DNA from: Hymenobacter gelipurpurascens
GTDB lineage: Bacteria > Bacteroidota > Bacteroidia > Cytophagales > Hymenobacteraceae
NCBI RefSeq assembly: GCF_900187375.1
Contig: NZ_FYEW01000002.1
Span: 1,116,001 to 1,180,000, forward strand
Direction of reading: 5' to 3'
Length of the DNA stretch: 64,000 nt
Of the stretch, positions 17,265 to 25,259 are shown one piece after another (position 1 is the first letter of the stretch; each line of letters opens with the position of its first letter). A program made the position numbers and the translations under genes. The notes beneath the pieces are model-generated. The model was given only the letters and a program-made list of their open reading frames with translations. It searched no databases and had not been told where the DNA came from.

Positions 17265-17297
17265 AGTGGCCTAGAAGACCTCTGCCGCTACTCCCGC

Positions 17298-17335
17298 ACG
17301 TCATACTGAGCTTGTCGAAGCATCTCTACCGTTTC
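17298..17335. repeat. Family A half-repeat (copy A1)
   Basis: Reads ACGTCATACTGAGCTTGTCG and continues into AAGCATCTCTACC. It is one arm of the palindromic repeat seen complete at 21558-21662. It lies 23 bp before the pseudogene. Confidence 0.85.
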
Positions 17336-17358
17336 ATCTGATTTCATTAATCAGTGAT

Positions 17359-17772
17359 ATGTCTGAAATTGAGAAACCTGCTATTAGCCGAATCATTAAT
17401 GCTGAGATTGTCCTTCAGCATTTTGGCTACTGGCCGGATTTTCATGATGCGGAAATCCTCAAAGTAGTTTTTGAAACTCATCCAACCGGACGTTACTCTG
17501 TCACCTTCACCATATAAGTATGGGAAATGGTGAATGAGTTAGACGAGCAAGGATACTACAAGCAAACCAAGCATTGTGTAATCGAAATTCAATTCATTGG
17601 TATAACTGAAATAGAATTCGACTCTTTCGGTTACCAAAACGTCATTTTCGATTTGGCCTTCGAAGAAAACGGAAGCAACATTGAATGCAGGCTTGATTCT
17701 TCAAATGGATTGGAAGCTACCATAGTTGCTGAAGAAGTGCTAGTGATGAGCTTAACACCGATACAGCGGTAA
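17359..17772 (+). pseudogene. Imm50-like immunity protein gene broken by one in-frame stop
   Basis: From ATG 17359 the frame gives MSEIEKPAISRIINAEIV, then LQHFGYWPDFHDAEIL, a motif typical of the Imm50 immunity family (polymorphic toxin systems), and stops at TAA 17515-17517 after 52 residues. The same frame continues directly with VWEMVNELDEQGYY and about 85 further residues to 17772. Reading TAA as TAT (Tyr) or another sense codon restores a protein of about 137 residues. No toxin gene is nearby. The coding style is AT-richer than the flanks. The final stop lies inside repeat A2. A sequencing error could mimic the stop. Confidence 0.65.
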
Positions 17773-17801
17773 AGACGCTTCGACTCCGCTCAGCATGACG
17801 T
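17766..17801. repeat. Family A half-repeat (copy A2), inverted relative to A1
   Basis: GCGGTAAAGACGCTTCGACT followed by CCGCTCAGCATGACGT. It is the other arm of family A. Together A1 and A2 bracket the Imm50-like pseudogene and would pair with each other. The pseudogene stop codon TAA is within this arm. Confidence 0.8.
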
Positions 17802-17843
17802 CCCTTTCTCCCCTGATTCACCACGTCTTAACGCACTACTCTC

Positions 17844-18212
17844 ATGCAAGAAAAAGGTAGAGGTTTTCCGAATTGGGGGTATGTGTTGTTAGGTGTTTTG
17901 GCTTTCGCAGGGTTCTATTTCGTCAAGAACATGGGACAGCGGACGATTTTGAAAGCCGTACTGGGTGAGCCAGCCGATCTGATCAACAAGGCCATGAGTT
18001 CGGCTAGAGTTTCTCCCCGGATAACCAATAGAACGGGAAGGATAACTGCCAAAAACTTCAAAATGGAGAAACTCGGCGCTACAAAGGACTCTCTCTCCTT
18101 CCGCTTTTTCCTGGATGGTGAGCGAGCTGACGCTACTGTCCGGCTCTGGATGGCCCGGCGCCCCTCGGGCGAATGGGAGATAGTGAAAAGCGACACCACT
18201 TACACCGAGTAA
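17844..18212 (+). CDS. Small single-pass membrane protein, unknown function
   Basis: 122 residues. One hydrophobic segment (about 12-27) is followed by a soluble domain that contains RITNRTGRITAKNFKMEKLG and ends FFLDGERADATVRLWMARRP then GEWEIVKSD. This has the look of small beta-sheet domains in membrane-anchored assembly factors (for example the Coa1/Tim21 type), but the similarity is too weak to name. It lies between carA and carB on the same strand. No Shine-Dalgarno is evident. Confidence 0.65.
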   Translation: MQEKGRGFPNWGYVLLGVLAFAGFYFVKNMGQRTILKAVLGEPADLINKAMSSARVSPRITNRTGRITAKNFKMEKLGATKDSLSFRFFLDGERADATVRLWMARRPSGEWEIVKSDTTYTE

Positions 18213-18305
18213 ACCCTTACCTCATAAAACCACCGGCCACAGCCGGCCTAGCACGACTGCCTTTCAACATGACCGCCCTGGCGGCCTGTTACCCTAACCC
18301 TTAGA

Positions 18306-21300
18306 ATGGAAAAACCACAGAAAGTTCTCATCCTCGGTTCCGGCGCGCTCAAAATAGGCGAAGCCGGTGAGTTCGATTACTCCGGCTCCCAGGCCCTTAA
18401 GGCGCTGAAAGAGGAAGGCATCCGCACTATCCTCATCAACCCTAACATCGCCACCGTGCAGACGTCGGACAATATTGCTGACGACGTGTACTTCCTGCCC
18501 GTGACGCCCTACTTCGTGGAGGAAGTCATCAAGAAGGAGCAGCCCGATGGCATTCTGGTGGCGTTTGGTGGCCAAACGGCCCTAAACTGCGCCGTGACCC
18601 TGTTCCGCGGCGGCGTGTTTGAGAAGTACGGCGTGAAGGTGCTGGGCACGCCCGTGCAGAGCATCATCGATACCGAGGACCGGGACATCTTCAAGGAGAA
18701 GCTCGACCAGATTGGGGTGCTTTCGGCCCGCAGCGTGGCCGTAACGAACATGGAAGACGCGCTGGCCGCCGCCGAGAAAATCGGGTTCCCGATTATCGTG
18801 CGGGCGGCGTTTGCGCTGGGTGGCCTAGGCAGTGGTTTCGCCAATAACATGGACGAACTACGGACCCTAGCCCAGAAATCCTTCACCACGTCCGACCAGA
18901 TTCTGGTGGAAGAGTCGTTGAAGGGCTGGAAGGAAGTGGAGTACGAAGTGGTGCGCGACCAGTATGATAACTGCATCACAGTCTGCAACATGGAGAACTT
19001 CGACCCCATCGGTATTCACACCGGGGAGAGCATCGTGGTGGCCCCGTCGCAGACCTTGAGCAACCGTGAGTACCACAAGCTGCGCAGCATCGGCATCAAG
19101 ACCATCCGCCACCTCGGCATCGTGGGCGAGTGCAACATTCAGTACGCCCTCGACCCCGTGTCGGAGGACTACCGCGTGATTGAGGTGAATGCACGCTTGT
19201 CGCGCTCTTCGGCGCTGGCTTCCAAGGCTACGGGCTACCCGCTGGCGTTTGTGGCGGCTAAGCTGAGCTTGGGCTACTCGCTGTCGGAACTGAAAAACAG
19301 CGTAACCCAGACCACTTCAGCCTTCTTCGAGCCGGCGCTGGACTACGTGGTGGTGAAGCTGCCCCGCTGGGATTTGGCCAAGTTTGAGGGTGTGAACCGG
19401 CAGATTGGCTCCGCTATGAAGAGCGTAGGCGAGGTAATGGCTATCGGCAAATCCTTCGAGGAGGCCATCCAGAAAGGCTTGCGCATGCTGGACACCGGCA
19501 AGCGCGGTTTCGTGGCCAACAAGCCCGAGCAGGTGGACAACGCTACCATTGATAAGCTGCTGAGCGAGCCGAACGAGGAGCGCATCTTCGCCATCAACCT
19601 GGCGTTCGAAGCAGGCTACACCCTGGAGCAGGTGCACGATCTGACCAAGATTGACCACTGGTTTCTGCAGCGTCTGTATACCATCTTCGAGCTGAGCAAC
19701 AAGCTGGCCGAGCAGCGCGGCAGTGGCCTAGACGCGCTGGAAACTGGCCTACTGCGCGACGCCAAGAAAGCCGGTTTCTCCGACCAGCAAATTGCCGTGA
19801 AGCTATTGGGCGAAGGCGACGTGAAAGCCGACGAGTTGCTGGTACGTGCCCGCCGCAAGGCCCTGGGCGTGCTGCCGGTCATCAAGCAGATTGACACGCT
19901 GGCAGCCGAATTTCCGGCCAAAACCAACTATCTCTACAGCACCTACCACGGCACCGAAAACGACCTGACCCGCGAAACCGACAAGTCGATTGTGGTGCTG
20001 GGCTCGGGCGTGTACCGTATTGGTAGCTCCGTGGAGTTCGACTGGTGCGGCGTGAATGCCGTGCAGACGGCCGCCGAAGAGGGCTACAAAACCATCATCA
20101 TCAACTATAACCCCGAAACCGTTTCCACCGACTACGACGTTTCGGATCGGCTGTACTTCGAGGAGCTGAGCTTCGAGCGGGTGATGGACATTCTGGACTT
20201 CGAGCAGCCGGAAGGCGTGATTCTCTCCACTGGCGGCCAGATTCCGAACAACCTCGCTACCCGTCTGGCCGACGCCAACGCGCCCATTCTGGGCACGGCC
20301 CCGGCCCGTATTGACGAGGCCGAAAACCGCCACAAGTTCAGCAGCATAATGGATGAGCTGGGCATTGCCCAGCCTCGCTGGAAGGAGCTGACGTCGCTGG
20401 ACGCTATGTTCGAGTTTGTGGGCGAGGTAGGCTACCCCGTGCTGATTCGTCCGAGCTACGTGCTGTCGGGCGCCGCTATGAACGTGGTTTCCAACGCGTT
20501 TGAGATGCAGGCGTTCCTGAAAGCCGCCGTCGAAGTAAGCGCCGAGTACCCAGTGGTGGTATCGGAGTTTATTCAGGAAGCCAAGGAAATTGAGCTGGAC
20601 GCGGTAGCCGACAAGGGCGAAATCGTGAGCTACGCCATTTCTGAGCACGTGGAGTTTGCCGGCGTGCACTCCGGCGACGCCACCATGTACTACCCTCCCC
20701 AGAAGGTGTATGTGCGCACGATTCGCCGCCTGAAAATTATTGCCGAGAAGATTGCCAAGCGCTACGAAATCAGCGGACCGTTCAACATCCAGTTCCTGGA
20801 GAAAGCCGGCGAAATCCGGGTGATTGAGTGCAACATCCGCGCCTCGCGCAGCTACCCCTTCGTGTCGAAAGTATCGGGTAATAACCTGATCAAGAAGGCC
20901 ACACAGGTGCTGCTAGGCAAGAAAGTGGCGCGCGACGAGAGCGAGCGGGTGTACGACCTACCCTTCGTGGGCGTGAAAGCCCCGCAGTTCTCCTTCACCC
21001 GCCTACCCGGCGCCGACCCCGTGCTGCGCGTAGACATGGTGAGCACCGGCGAAGTAGGTTGCCTAGGCGACACGGCCGATGAAGCCCTGCTAAAGTCGAT
21101 GCTGAGCGTGGGCTACAAGATTCCGCAGAAGTCGGTGCTGATTTCCGGTGGTCCCATCAAGTCGAAAGTAGCGTTGCTCTCGGCTACGGAGCTGCTGGTG
21201 AAGAAGGGCTACACCATCTACGCTACCCAGGGCACGCACCGGTTCTTCGCCGAAAACGGCATCCCCAGCTCCCTGCTCTTCTGGCCCGATGACTACCAGG

Positions 21301-21536
21301 AGCCCAACGTACTGACCTACCTCAAAGAAAAGAAAATTGACTTGGTCATCAACATCCCCAAGAACCTCTCGAAGGGCGAGTTGGATAACGACTACAAAAT
21401 CCGCCGCACGGCCGTAGACTTCGGCATCCCGCTGCTCACCAACGCCCGCTTGGCCAAAGCCTTCATACAAGCCTTCTGCCGCCTGGAAATGAAGGACCTC
21501 AAGATCAAGAGCTGGAACGAGTATAAGGCGATGTAG
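18306..21536 (+). CDS. carB: Carbamoyl-phosphate synthase large subunit
   Basis: 1076 residues, the full two-fold repeated architecture: each half has a pre-ATP-grasp and an ATP-grasp domain (first about 1-400, second about 555-940), followed by the C-terminal MGS-like allosteric domain (LISGGPIKSKVALLSATELL). VEVNARLSRSSALASKATGYPLA and VIECNIRASRSYPFVSKVSG are the matching ATP-grasp signatures in the two halves. It makes carbamoyl phosphate from bicarbonate, ammonia and 2 ATP. It lies upstream of argF', whose product uses it. Confidence 0.97.
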   Translation: MEKPQKVLILGSGALKIGEAGEFDYSGSQALKALKEEGIRTILINPNIATVQTSDNIADDVYFLPVTPYFVEEVIKKEQPDGILVAFGGQTALNCAVTLFRGGVFEKYGVKVLGTPVQSIIDTEDRDIFKEKLDQIGVLSARSVAVTNMEDALAAAEKIGFPIIVRAAFALGGLGSGFANNMDELRTLAQKSFTTSDQILVEESLKGWKEVEYEVVRDQYDNCITVCNMENFDPIGIHTGESIVVAPSQTLSNREYHKLRSIGIKTIRHLGIVGECNIQYALDPVSEDYRVIEVNARLSRSSALASKATGYPLAFVAAKLSLGYSLSELKNSVTQTTSAFFEPALDYVVVKLPRWDLAKFEGVNRQIGSAMKSVGEVMAIGKSFEEAIQKGLRMLDTGKRGFVANKPEQVDNATIDKLLSEPNEERIFAINLAFEAGYTLEQVHDLTKIDHWFLQRLYTIFELSNKLAEQRGSGLDALETGLLRDAKKAGFSDQQIAVKLLGEGDVKADELLVRARRKALGVLPVIKQIDTLAAEFPAKTNYLYSTYHGTENDLTRETDKSIVVLGSGVYRIGSSVEFDWCGVNAVQTAAEEGYKTIIINYNPETVSTDYDVSDRLYFEELSFERVMDILDFEQPEGVILSTGGQIPNNLATRLADANAPILGTAPARIDEAENRHKFSSIMDELGIAQPRWKELTSLDAMFEFVGEVGYPVLIRPSYVLSGAAMNVVSNAFEMQAFLKAAVEVSAEYPVVVSEFIQEAKEIELDAVADKGEIVSYAISEHVEFAGVHSGDATMYYPPQKVYVRTIRRLKIIAEKIAKRYEISGPFNIQFLEKAGEIRVIECNIRASRSYPFVSKVSGNNLIKKATQVLLGKKVARDESERVYDLPFVGVKAPQFSFTRLPGADPVLRVDMVSTGEVGCLGDTADEALLKSMLSVGYKIPQKSVLISGGPIKSKVALLSATELLVKKGYTIYATQGTHRFFAENGIPSSLLFWPDDYQEPNVLTYLKEKKIDLVINIPKNLSKGELDNDYKIRRTAVDFGIPLLTNARLAKAFIQAFCRLEMKDLKIKSWNEYKAM

Positions 21537-21557
21537 TCGGTCTCGTTAGAAAACGAA

Positions 21558-21662
21558 AGAACGTCATGCTGAGCGAAGTCGAAGCATCTCTACCGCTTCG
21601 TTGTAGAAGTAATCATTTACCACTGCGGTAGAGATGCTTCGACAAGCTCAGCATGACGTTCT
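21558..21662. repeat. Family A palindromic repeat, complete (copy A3)
   Basis: Left arm 21558-21596 (begins AGAACGTCATGCTGAGC) and right arm 21625-21662 are inverted copies of about 38 bp, separated by 28 bp. The middle of the arms differs (GCGAAGTCG against GCTTGTCG). A 38-bp copy of the right arm recurs in direct orientation at 21989-22026 after the nuclease gene. Confidence 0.92.
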
Positions 21663-21685
21663 GATTTTCTTCGTACCGTAGATAC

Positions 21686-21976
21686 ATGTACATCTACATC
21701 CTGACCAATCCGACTAAAACTGTCCTGTACATCGGTGTTACCAATGACCTCACGAGGCGGCTTTCCGAGCACAGCAGTGGCCGGGGTGATGCTGGTAAAT
21801 TTACTGGCCGGTATCAGGCGGATTTGCTAGTGTACTTTGAGCTTTGCCCAGATGTTACTCAAGCCATTACGCGAGAAAAGCAGCTGAAAGGCTGGACACG
21901 CAGTAAAAAGGATGCGTTGATTACGGCGTTTAATCCCGATTGGAATACTATCGATTTGGAAACATGGAGCGGCTAA
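21686..21976 (+). CDS. Small GIY-YIG nuclease (UPF0213/YhbQ-like)
   Basis: 96 residues forming a single GIY-YIG domain: YIYILTNPTKTVLYIGVTND holds the two Tyr motifs, followed by the Arg in LTRRLSEHSSG and the Glu in TREKQLKGWTRSKK. The family cuts DNA with one divalent metal. It has no extra DNA-binding domain. It sits 23 bp after the complete A3 repeat and 12 bp before the A4 half-repeat, so the gene is bracketed by two direct 38-bp copies of a repeat arm that differ at two positions. It interrupts the carB-argF' block. See findings for the proposed link. Confidence 0.88.
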   Translation: MYIYILTNPTKTVLYIGVTNDLTRRLSEHSSGRGDAGKFTGRYQADLLVYFELCPDVTQAITREKQLKGWTRSKKDALITAFNPDWNTIDLETWSG

Positions 21977-21985
21977 CTAGCCTAC

Positions 21986-22028
21986 GAAGCGGTAGAGATG
22001 CTTCGGCAAGCTCAGCATAACGTTCTTT
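21986..22028. repeat. Family A half-repeat (copy A4)
   Basis: GCGGTAGAGATGCTTCGGCA then AGCTCAGCATAACGTTCT (21989-22026). It is 36/38 identical to the right arm of A3 and in the same orientation. It lies 36 bp before the argF' start. Confidence 0.88.
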
Positions 22029-22063
22029 TAGTTTTTAGGCCTAGGCCACTCAACACCCACTAA

Positions 22064-23008
22064 ATGAAAAACTTCACCTCCTTCGCAGATGCGGGCGACT
22101 ACAAAACTCTGTTGCAGCAAGCCCTAGAAATCAAGGCGAATCCGTTTGGCTACCAGCACATTGGGCGTAACAAAACCGTAGGGTTGATCTTCTTCAACCC
22201 TAGCCTGCGTACCCGGCTTAGCTCGGTGAAGGCAGCCTACAACCTGGGTGCGCAAGCCTGGGTGCTGAACGCCGGCGCTGATTCCTGGACGCTGGAAATG
22301 GCCGATGGCGCGGTGATGAACGGCGGCACTCAGGAGCACATTAAGGAAGCTATTGCCGTGATGAGCCAGTACTGCGACGTGCTGGGCGTGCGCACCTTCC
22401 CCACGCTCAAGGACCGCGAGGCCGACTATAGCGAGGAAGTCTTCAACAAGATTCTGAAGTACGCCACTGTGCCTGTAGTAAGCCTGGAAAGCGCCACGCT
22501 GCATCCTTTGCAGTCGTTTGCTGACTTGATTACGGTAGCGGAGACCAAGGAAAAAGAGCGCGTGAAAGTAGTACTAACTTGGGCCCCGCATGTGCGCGCC
22601 CTGCCCCAGTGCGTGCCCAACTCCTTCTGTGATTGGTTCTCGGAAGTAGACTGGGTGGACTTCGTTATCACCCATCCCGAGGGCTGCGAGTTGGACCCCA
22701 AGTTCACGAAAGGCGCCCGCATTGAGTACGACCAGAAGAAGGCTTTGGAAGGTGCCGACTTTGTGCAGGCCAAGAATTGGAGCAGCTACCAAGATTACGG
22801 GCAAGTAATTAGCAACGACCCCTCGTGGATGCTGACACCGGAGCATATAGCGGGCACTAACGACGCCAAATTCCTGCATTGCCTGCCGGTGCGCCGCAAC
22901 GTGGAAGTATCGGACGCTATTCTGGATTCGCCGAATTCCCTGGTGATTCAGGAGGCGGGCAACCGGGTATTCTCCATGCAAACCGTGCTGCACGAGTTGT
23001 TGAAATAG
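22064..23008 (+). CDS. argF': ArgF' N-acylornithine transcarbamylase (succinyl/acetyl type)
   Basis: 314 residues. It lines up residue for residue with the Bacteroides fragilis N-succinylornithine transcarbamylase as I remember it: FFNPSLRTRLS replaces the STRTR of ordinary OTCase (44-54), and HPLQSFADLITV and HCLPVRRN (catalytic loop) are conserved. It carbamoylates an N-acylornithine, giving N-acylcitrulline for ArgE. Residue 90, which decides acyl specificity (Pro in the succinyl enzyme, Glu in the Xanthomonas acetyl enzyme), is Gln here, in GGTQEHIKEA. The acyl group therefore cannot be assigned. Last gene of the arginine block. Confidence 0.92.
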   Translation: MKNFTSFADAGDYKTLLQQALEIKANPFGYQHIGRNKTVGLIFFNPSLRTRLSSVKAAYNLGAQAWVLNAGADSWTLEMADGAVMNGGTQEHIKEAIAVMSQYCDVLGVRTFPTLKDREADYSEEVFNKILKYATVPVVSLESATLHPLQSFADLITVAETKEKERVKVVLTWAPHVRALPQCVPNSFCDWFSEVDWVDFVITHPEGCELDPKFTKGARIEYDQKKALEGADFVQAKNWSSYQDYGQVISNDPSWMLTPEHIAGTNDAKFLHCLPVRRNVEVSDAILDSPNSLVIQEAGNRVFSMQTVLHELLK

Positions 23009-23021
23009 AACTTCAACCAAA

Positions 23022-23132
23022 AAAGCACGTCATCCTGAGTGCAGCGAAGGATCTTCTCGCGTTTGAACGACTGGCCTAGGAGCCTGTTGTAGCGTGAGAA
23101 GATCCTTCGTTGCACTCAGGATGACGTGCTTT
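23022..23132. repeat. Family B palindromic repeat (copy B1)
   Basis: Left arm 23022-23060 (AAAGCACGTCATCCTGAGTG) and right arm 23092-23132 are near-perfect inverted copies with a 31-bp spacer that contains CTGGCCTAGG. The outer ends share CGTCATNCTGAG with family A. Lies directly after argF' and could also end its transcript. Confidence 0.9.
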
Positions 23133-23168
23133 AGGGAATATGGCCTGCTGCAGAGGCCTAGAAGTGGC

Positions 23169-23699
23169 CTAGAGTGGGTCGGCGGTTACTTTGAAGCGCG
23201 AGTCGGCACGGATGGTGATGTCCTTGCTAATGGCTTTGCGGATGCGGGCTTCGGTGGATAGCGTGTAGCTGCTGGCTTTAATGTACTTGTCGAGCTTCGC
23301 TGTGGTGGGCGTCAGCTGGATGGTATTTACGCCCATCGGCACGTTGTCCATAGAGGCCAGCAGAATCCGGTCGTTGGCATCGGTGCTAATGTAGAGGCTG
23401 ATGCTGCTCAGGAAGTCGAAGTTTTCGGAGCTGGGGTCGGTGACGGTAAGCGTGAGGCGGTCGAGCTTCACATCCTTTACCAAATCGGCGCTGGTGTTTT
23501 CGTTCTTGAACTTCTCGTCGGAACGGGTGGGCACAGTCAGGGGAGAAACCGGCGTGACTACATTTACCGGGAAGCCGGTGGCAATTTTTACCGATTGCGA
23601 ATCCTCGATAGTGAAAGTCAATAAGTCATTGATCTTTTCGCAGCTAGAGAGGAAAGCCAGCAGAACTAAGAGGGGAGCTAGAAAGAGGACTTTTTTCAT
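23169..23699 (-). CDS. Lipoprotein of unknown function
   Basis: 176 residues. The N-terminus MKKVLFLAPLLVLLAFLSSC ends in a lipobox (FLSSC), so the protein should be lipid-anchored. The mature part is predicted as beta-rich and has no motif I recognise; it contains LTLTVTDPSSENFDFLSSIS and ends TIRADSRFKVTADPL. It stands alone on the minus strand, followed downstream by repeat B1. Confidence 0.75.
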   Translation of the reverse strand: MKKVLFLAPLLVLLAFLSSCEKINDLLTFTIEDSQSVKIATGFPVNVVTPVSPLTVPTRSDEKFKNENTSADLVKDVKLDRLTLTVTDPSSENFDFLSSISLYISTDANDRILLASMDNVPMGVNTIQLTPTTAKLDKYIKASSYTLSTEARIRKAISKDITIRADSRFKVTADPL

Positions 23700-23804
23700 G
23701 TTTATTGCAGTTTGAGCGGAAGTTACGAAATCTACTTCTACTCGGTTCTCCTGCTAGCTCGCACCTTAAACTCCGCTCCTATACAGGCCTAGCCGCAAGC
23801 TGAA

Positions 23805-23862
23805 CCATTACAAACCAGAAGAGGATGCCTATTGCTAGACATCCTCTTCTGGTTTGTAATGG
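23805..23862. terminator. Long hairpin downstream of hmgA
   Basis: A 23-bp perfect stem (23805-23827 pairs with 23840-23862) with a 12-nt loop. Its arms start CCATTACAAACCAGAAGAGG. It lies 14 bp downstream of the homogentisate dioxygenase stop codon on the minus strand, and the palindrome GGCCTAGGCC follows it. Confidence 0.75.
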
Positions 23863-23875
23863 CCTAGGCCACTTA

Positions 23876-25084
23876 CTAATCCATCATATCGGCGGAGCGC
23901 GGCGGGTCGGGCACGAAGCCGGGCTGCCAGCTCATGGGGTAGCGGCCATCTACGTAAGGCAGAGCCGCTTCCGTGAGGTAGAGCGGGCGAAAAGTGTCCA
24001 CCATTACGGCTAGCTCGTGGGTTTCCTTTTTGCCGATGCTGGCCTCCACGGTGCCGGGGTGCGGGCCGTGCGGAATGCCACTAGGATGCCAGGTAAACGA
24101 GGCCAGATCCACGCCCTTACGCGACATGAAGTTGCCGGCCACATAATACAGCACCTCATCAGAATCGACGTTGGAGTGGTTGTATGGGGCCGGAATGCTC
24201 AGCGGGTGATAGTCGAAGAGGCGCGGCACGAAGGAGCAGATGACGAAGTTGTGTCCCTCGAAGTGTTGGTGCACGGGTGGTGGCTGGTGTAGGCGGCCCG
24301 TAATCGGCTCAAAGTCGTGAATGCTAGTGGCGTAGGGGTAGAAGTACCCGTCCCAGCCTACTACATCAAAGGGCGAGTGGCCATAGGTGAGGGTGTGCAG
24401 CAGGCCGTCTTTCTTGATCTTGACTACGTACTCGCCTGCTTCCCGCTCGTCGCCTTCTACCAATTCAGAAGGTGGCCGGATATCCCGCTCGCAGTAGGGC
24501 GAGTGCTCCAGCAGCTGCCCGAAGTGGTTGCGGTAGCGCCGGCACGTTTCCACGGGGCTAAACGACTCGATGATGAGCAGGCGCACGGGGCCTTCCTCGA
24601 AGTGTAGCTGGTGAATGATGGTGCGCGGAATGATGACGTAGTCGCCGGGCTCGAAGGCTACTTTGCCCAGCTGGCTCCACAGCTCGCCACGGCCCTCGTG
24701 CACGAAGATGACCTCGTCGGCCAGGGCATTTTTGTAGTAGTAGTCCATGCGCCGCTCCGTGGGGTTGCAGATGCTGAGCGTCACGTCGGCGTTGCCGAGC
24801 ATGGTTTGGCGGGCCTGCAGGTAGTCACCGCCGGTGGTAGTTTGGGCCAGGGTGCGCAGGTGGGCCGGCTCCAGGGGGCGGTCTTTGAGCAGCTTAGGCG
24901 CAAACGGCTCGGGCTGGCCTACCGTACGGATTTCGGTGGGCGGGTGCTTGTGATAGAGCAGCGACGAAACGCCATGGAAGCCCAACGTACCTACCAGCTG
25001 CTCCGAGTACAAGGAGCCGTCGGGCTGGCGGAACTGGGTGTGGCGCTTGCGCGGAATCTGGCCGAGGCGGTGGTAGAAAGCCAT
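23876..25084 (-). CDS. hmgA: Homogentisate 1,2-dioxygenase
   Basis: 402 residues in the cupin fold. The ATG at 25084 begins MAFYHRLGQIPRKRHTQFR, the usual family start; an upstream ATG adds 34 non-family residues. Iron ligands are visible in the C-terminal half: His in APYNHSN, Glu in VDSDEVLYY, and His in GIPHGPHPG. It opens the ring of homogentisate in tyrosine and phenylalanine breakdown. No fumarylacetoacetase or HPPD gene is nearby. It is divergent from the transglutaminase gene. Confidence 0.93.
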   Translation of the reverse strand: MAFYHRLGQIPRKRHTQFRQPDGSLYSEQLVGTLGFHGVSSLLYHKHPPTEIRTVGQPEPFAPKLLKDRPLEPAHLRTLAQTTTGGDYLQARQTMLGNADVTLSICNPTERRMDYYYKNALADEVIFVHEGRGELWSQLGKVAFEPGDYVIIPRTIIHQLHFEEGPVRLLIIESFSPVETCRRYRNHFGQLLEHSPYCERDIRPPSELVEGDEREAGEYVVKIKKDGLLHTLTYGHSPFDVVGWDGYFYPYATSIHDFEPITGRLHQPPPVHQHFEGHNFVICSFVPRLFDYHPLSIPAPYNHSNVDSDEVLYYVAGNFMSRKGVDLASFTWHPSGIPHGPHPGTVEASIGKKETHELAVMVDTFRPLYLTEAALPYVDGRYPMSWQPGFVPDPPRSADMMD

Positions 25085-25202
25085 GGTGCAGAATTGAGTT
25101 GGGTGGGAAATACGAGTGGGTAGGTAGGTAACGTGAAGGTAAGAAGGTTTGGTTGTTGACCTCACTCCGGTCCACGTTGCAACCAATCTGACTGCATCCT
25201 AG

Positions 25203-25230
25203 TTGAACCTCTACTCCTACAGTATCTTTG
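25203..25230 (+). promoter_or_regulatory. Promoter TTG-N17-TATCTTTG
   Basis: TTG at 25203-25205 and TATCTTTG at 25223-25230, spacing 17, fit the Flavobacterium consensus TTG-N17-23-TANNTTTG. Transcription should start near 25237, which places the start codon of the next gene downstream of that point. Confidence 0.65.
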
Positions 25231-25259
25231 CGCTTTATCTCAACTGCTTACTTCGGTCT

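Noticed and set aside
25203..25259. Upstream ATG of the transglutaminase-like gene
   Set aside because: It overlaps the promoter TTG...TATCTTTG, so it is unlikely to be in the transcript; the GTG at 25260 leads directly into the signal peptide.
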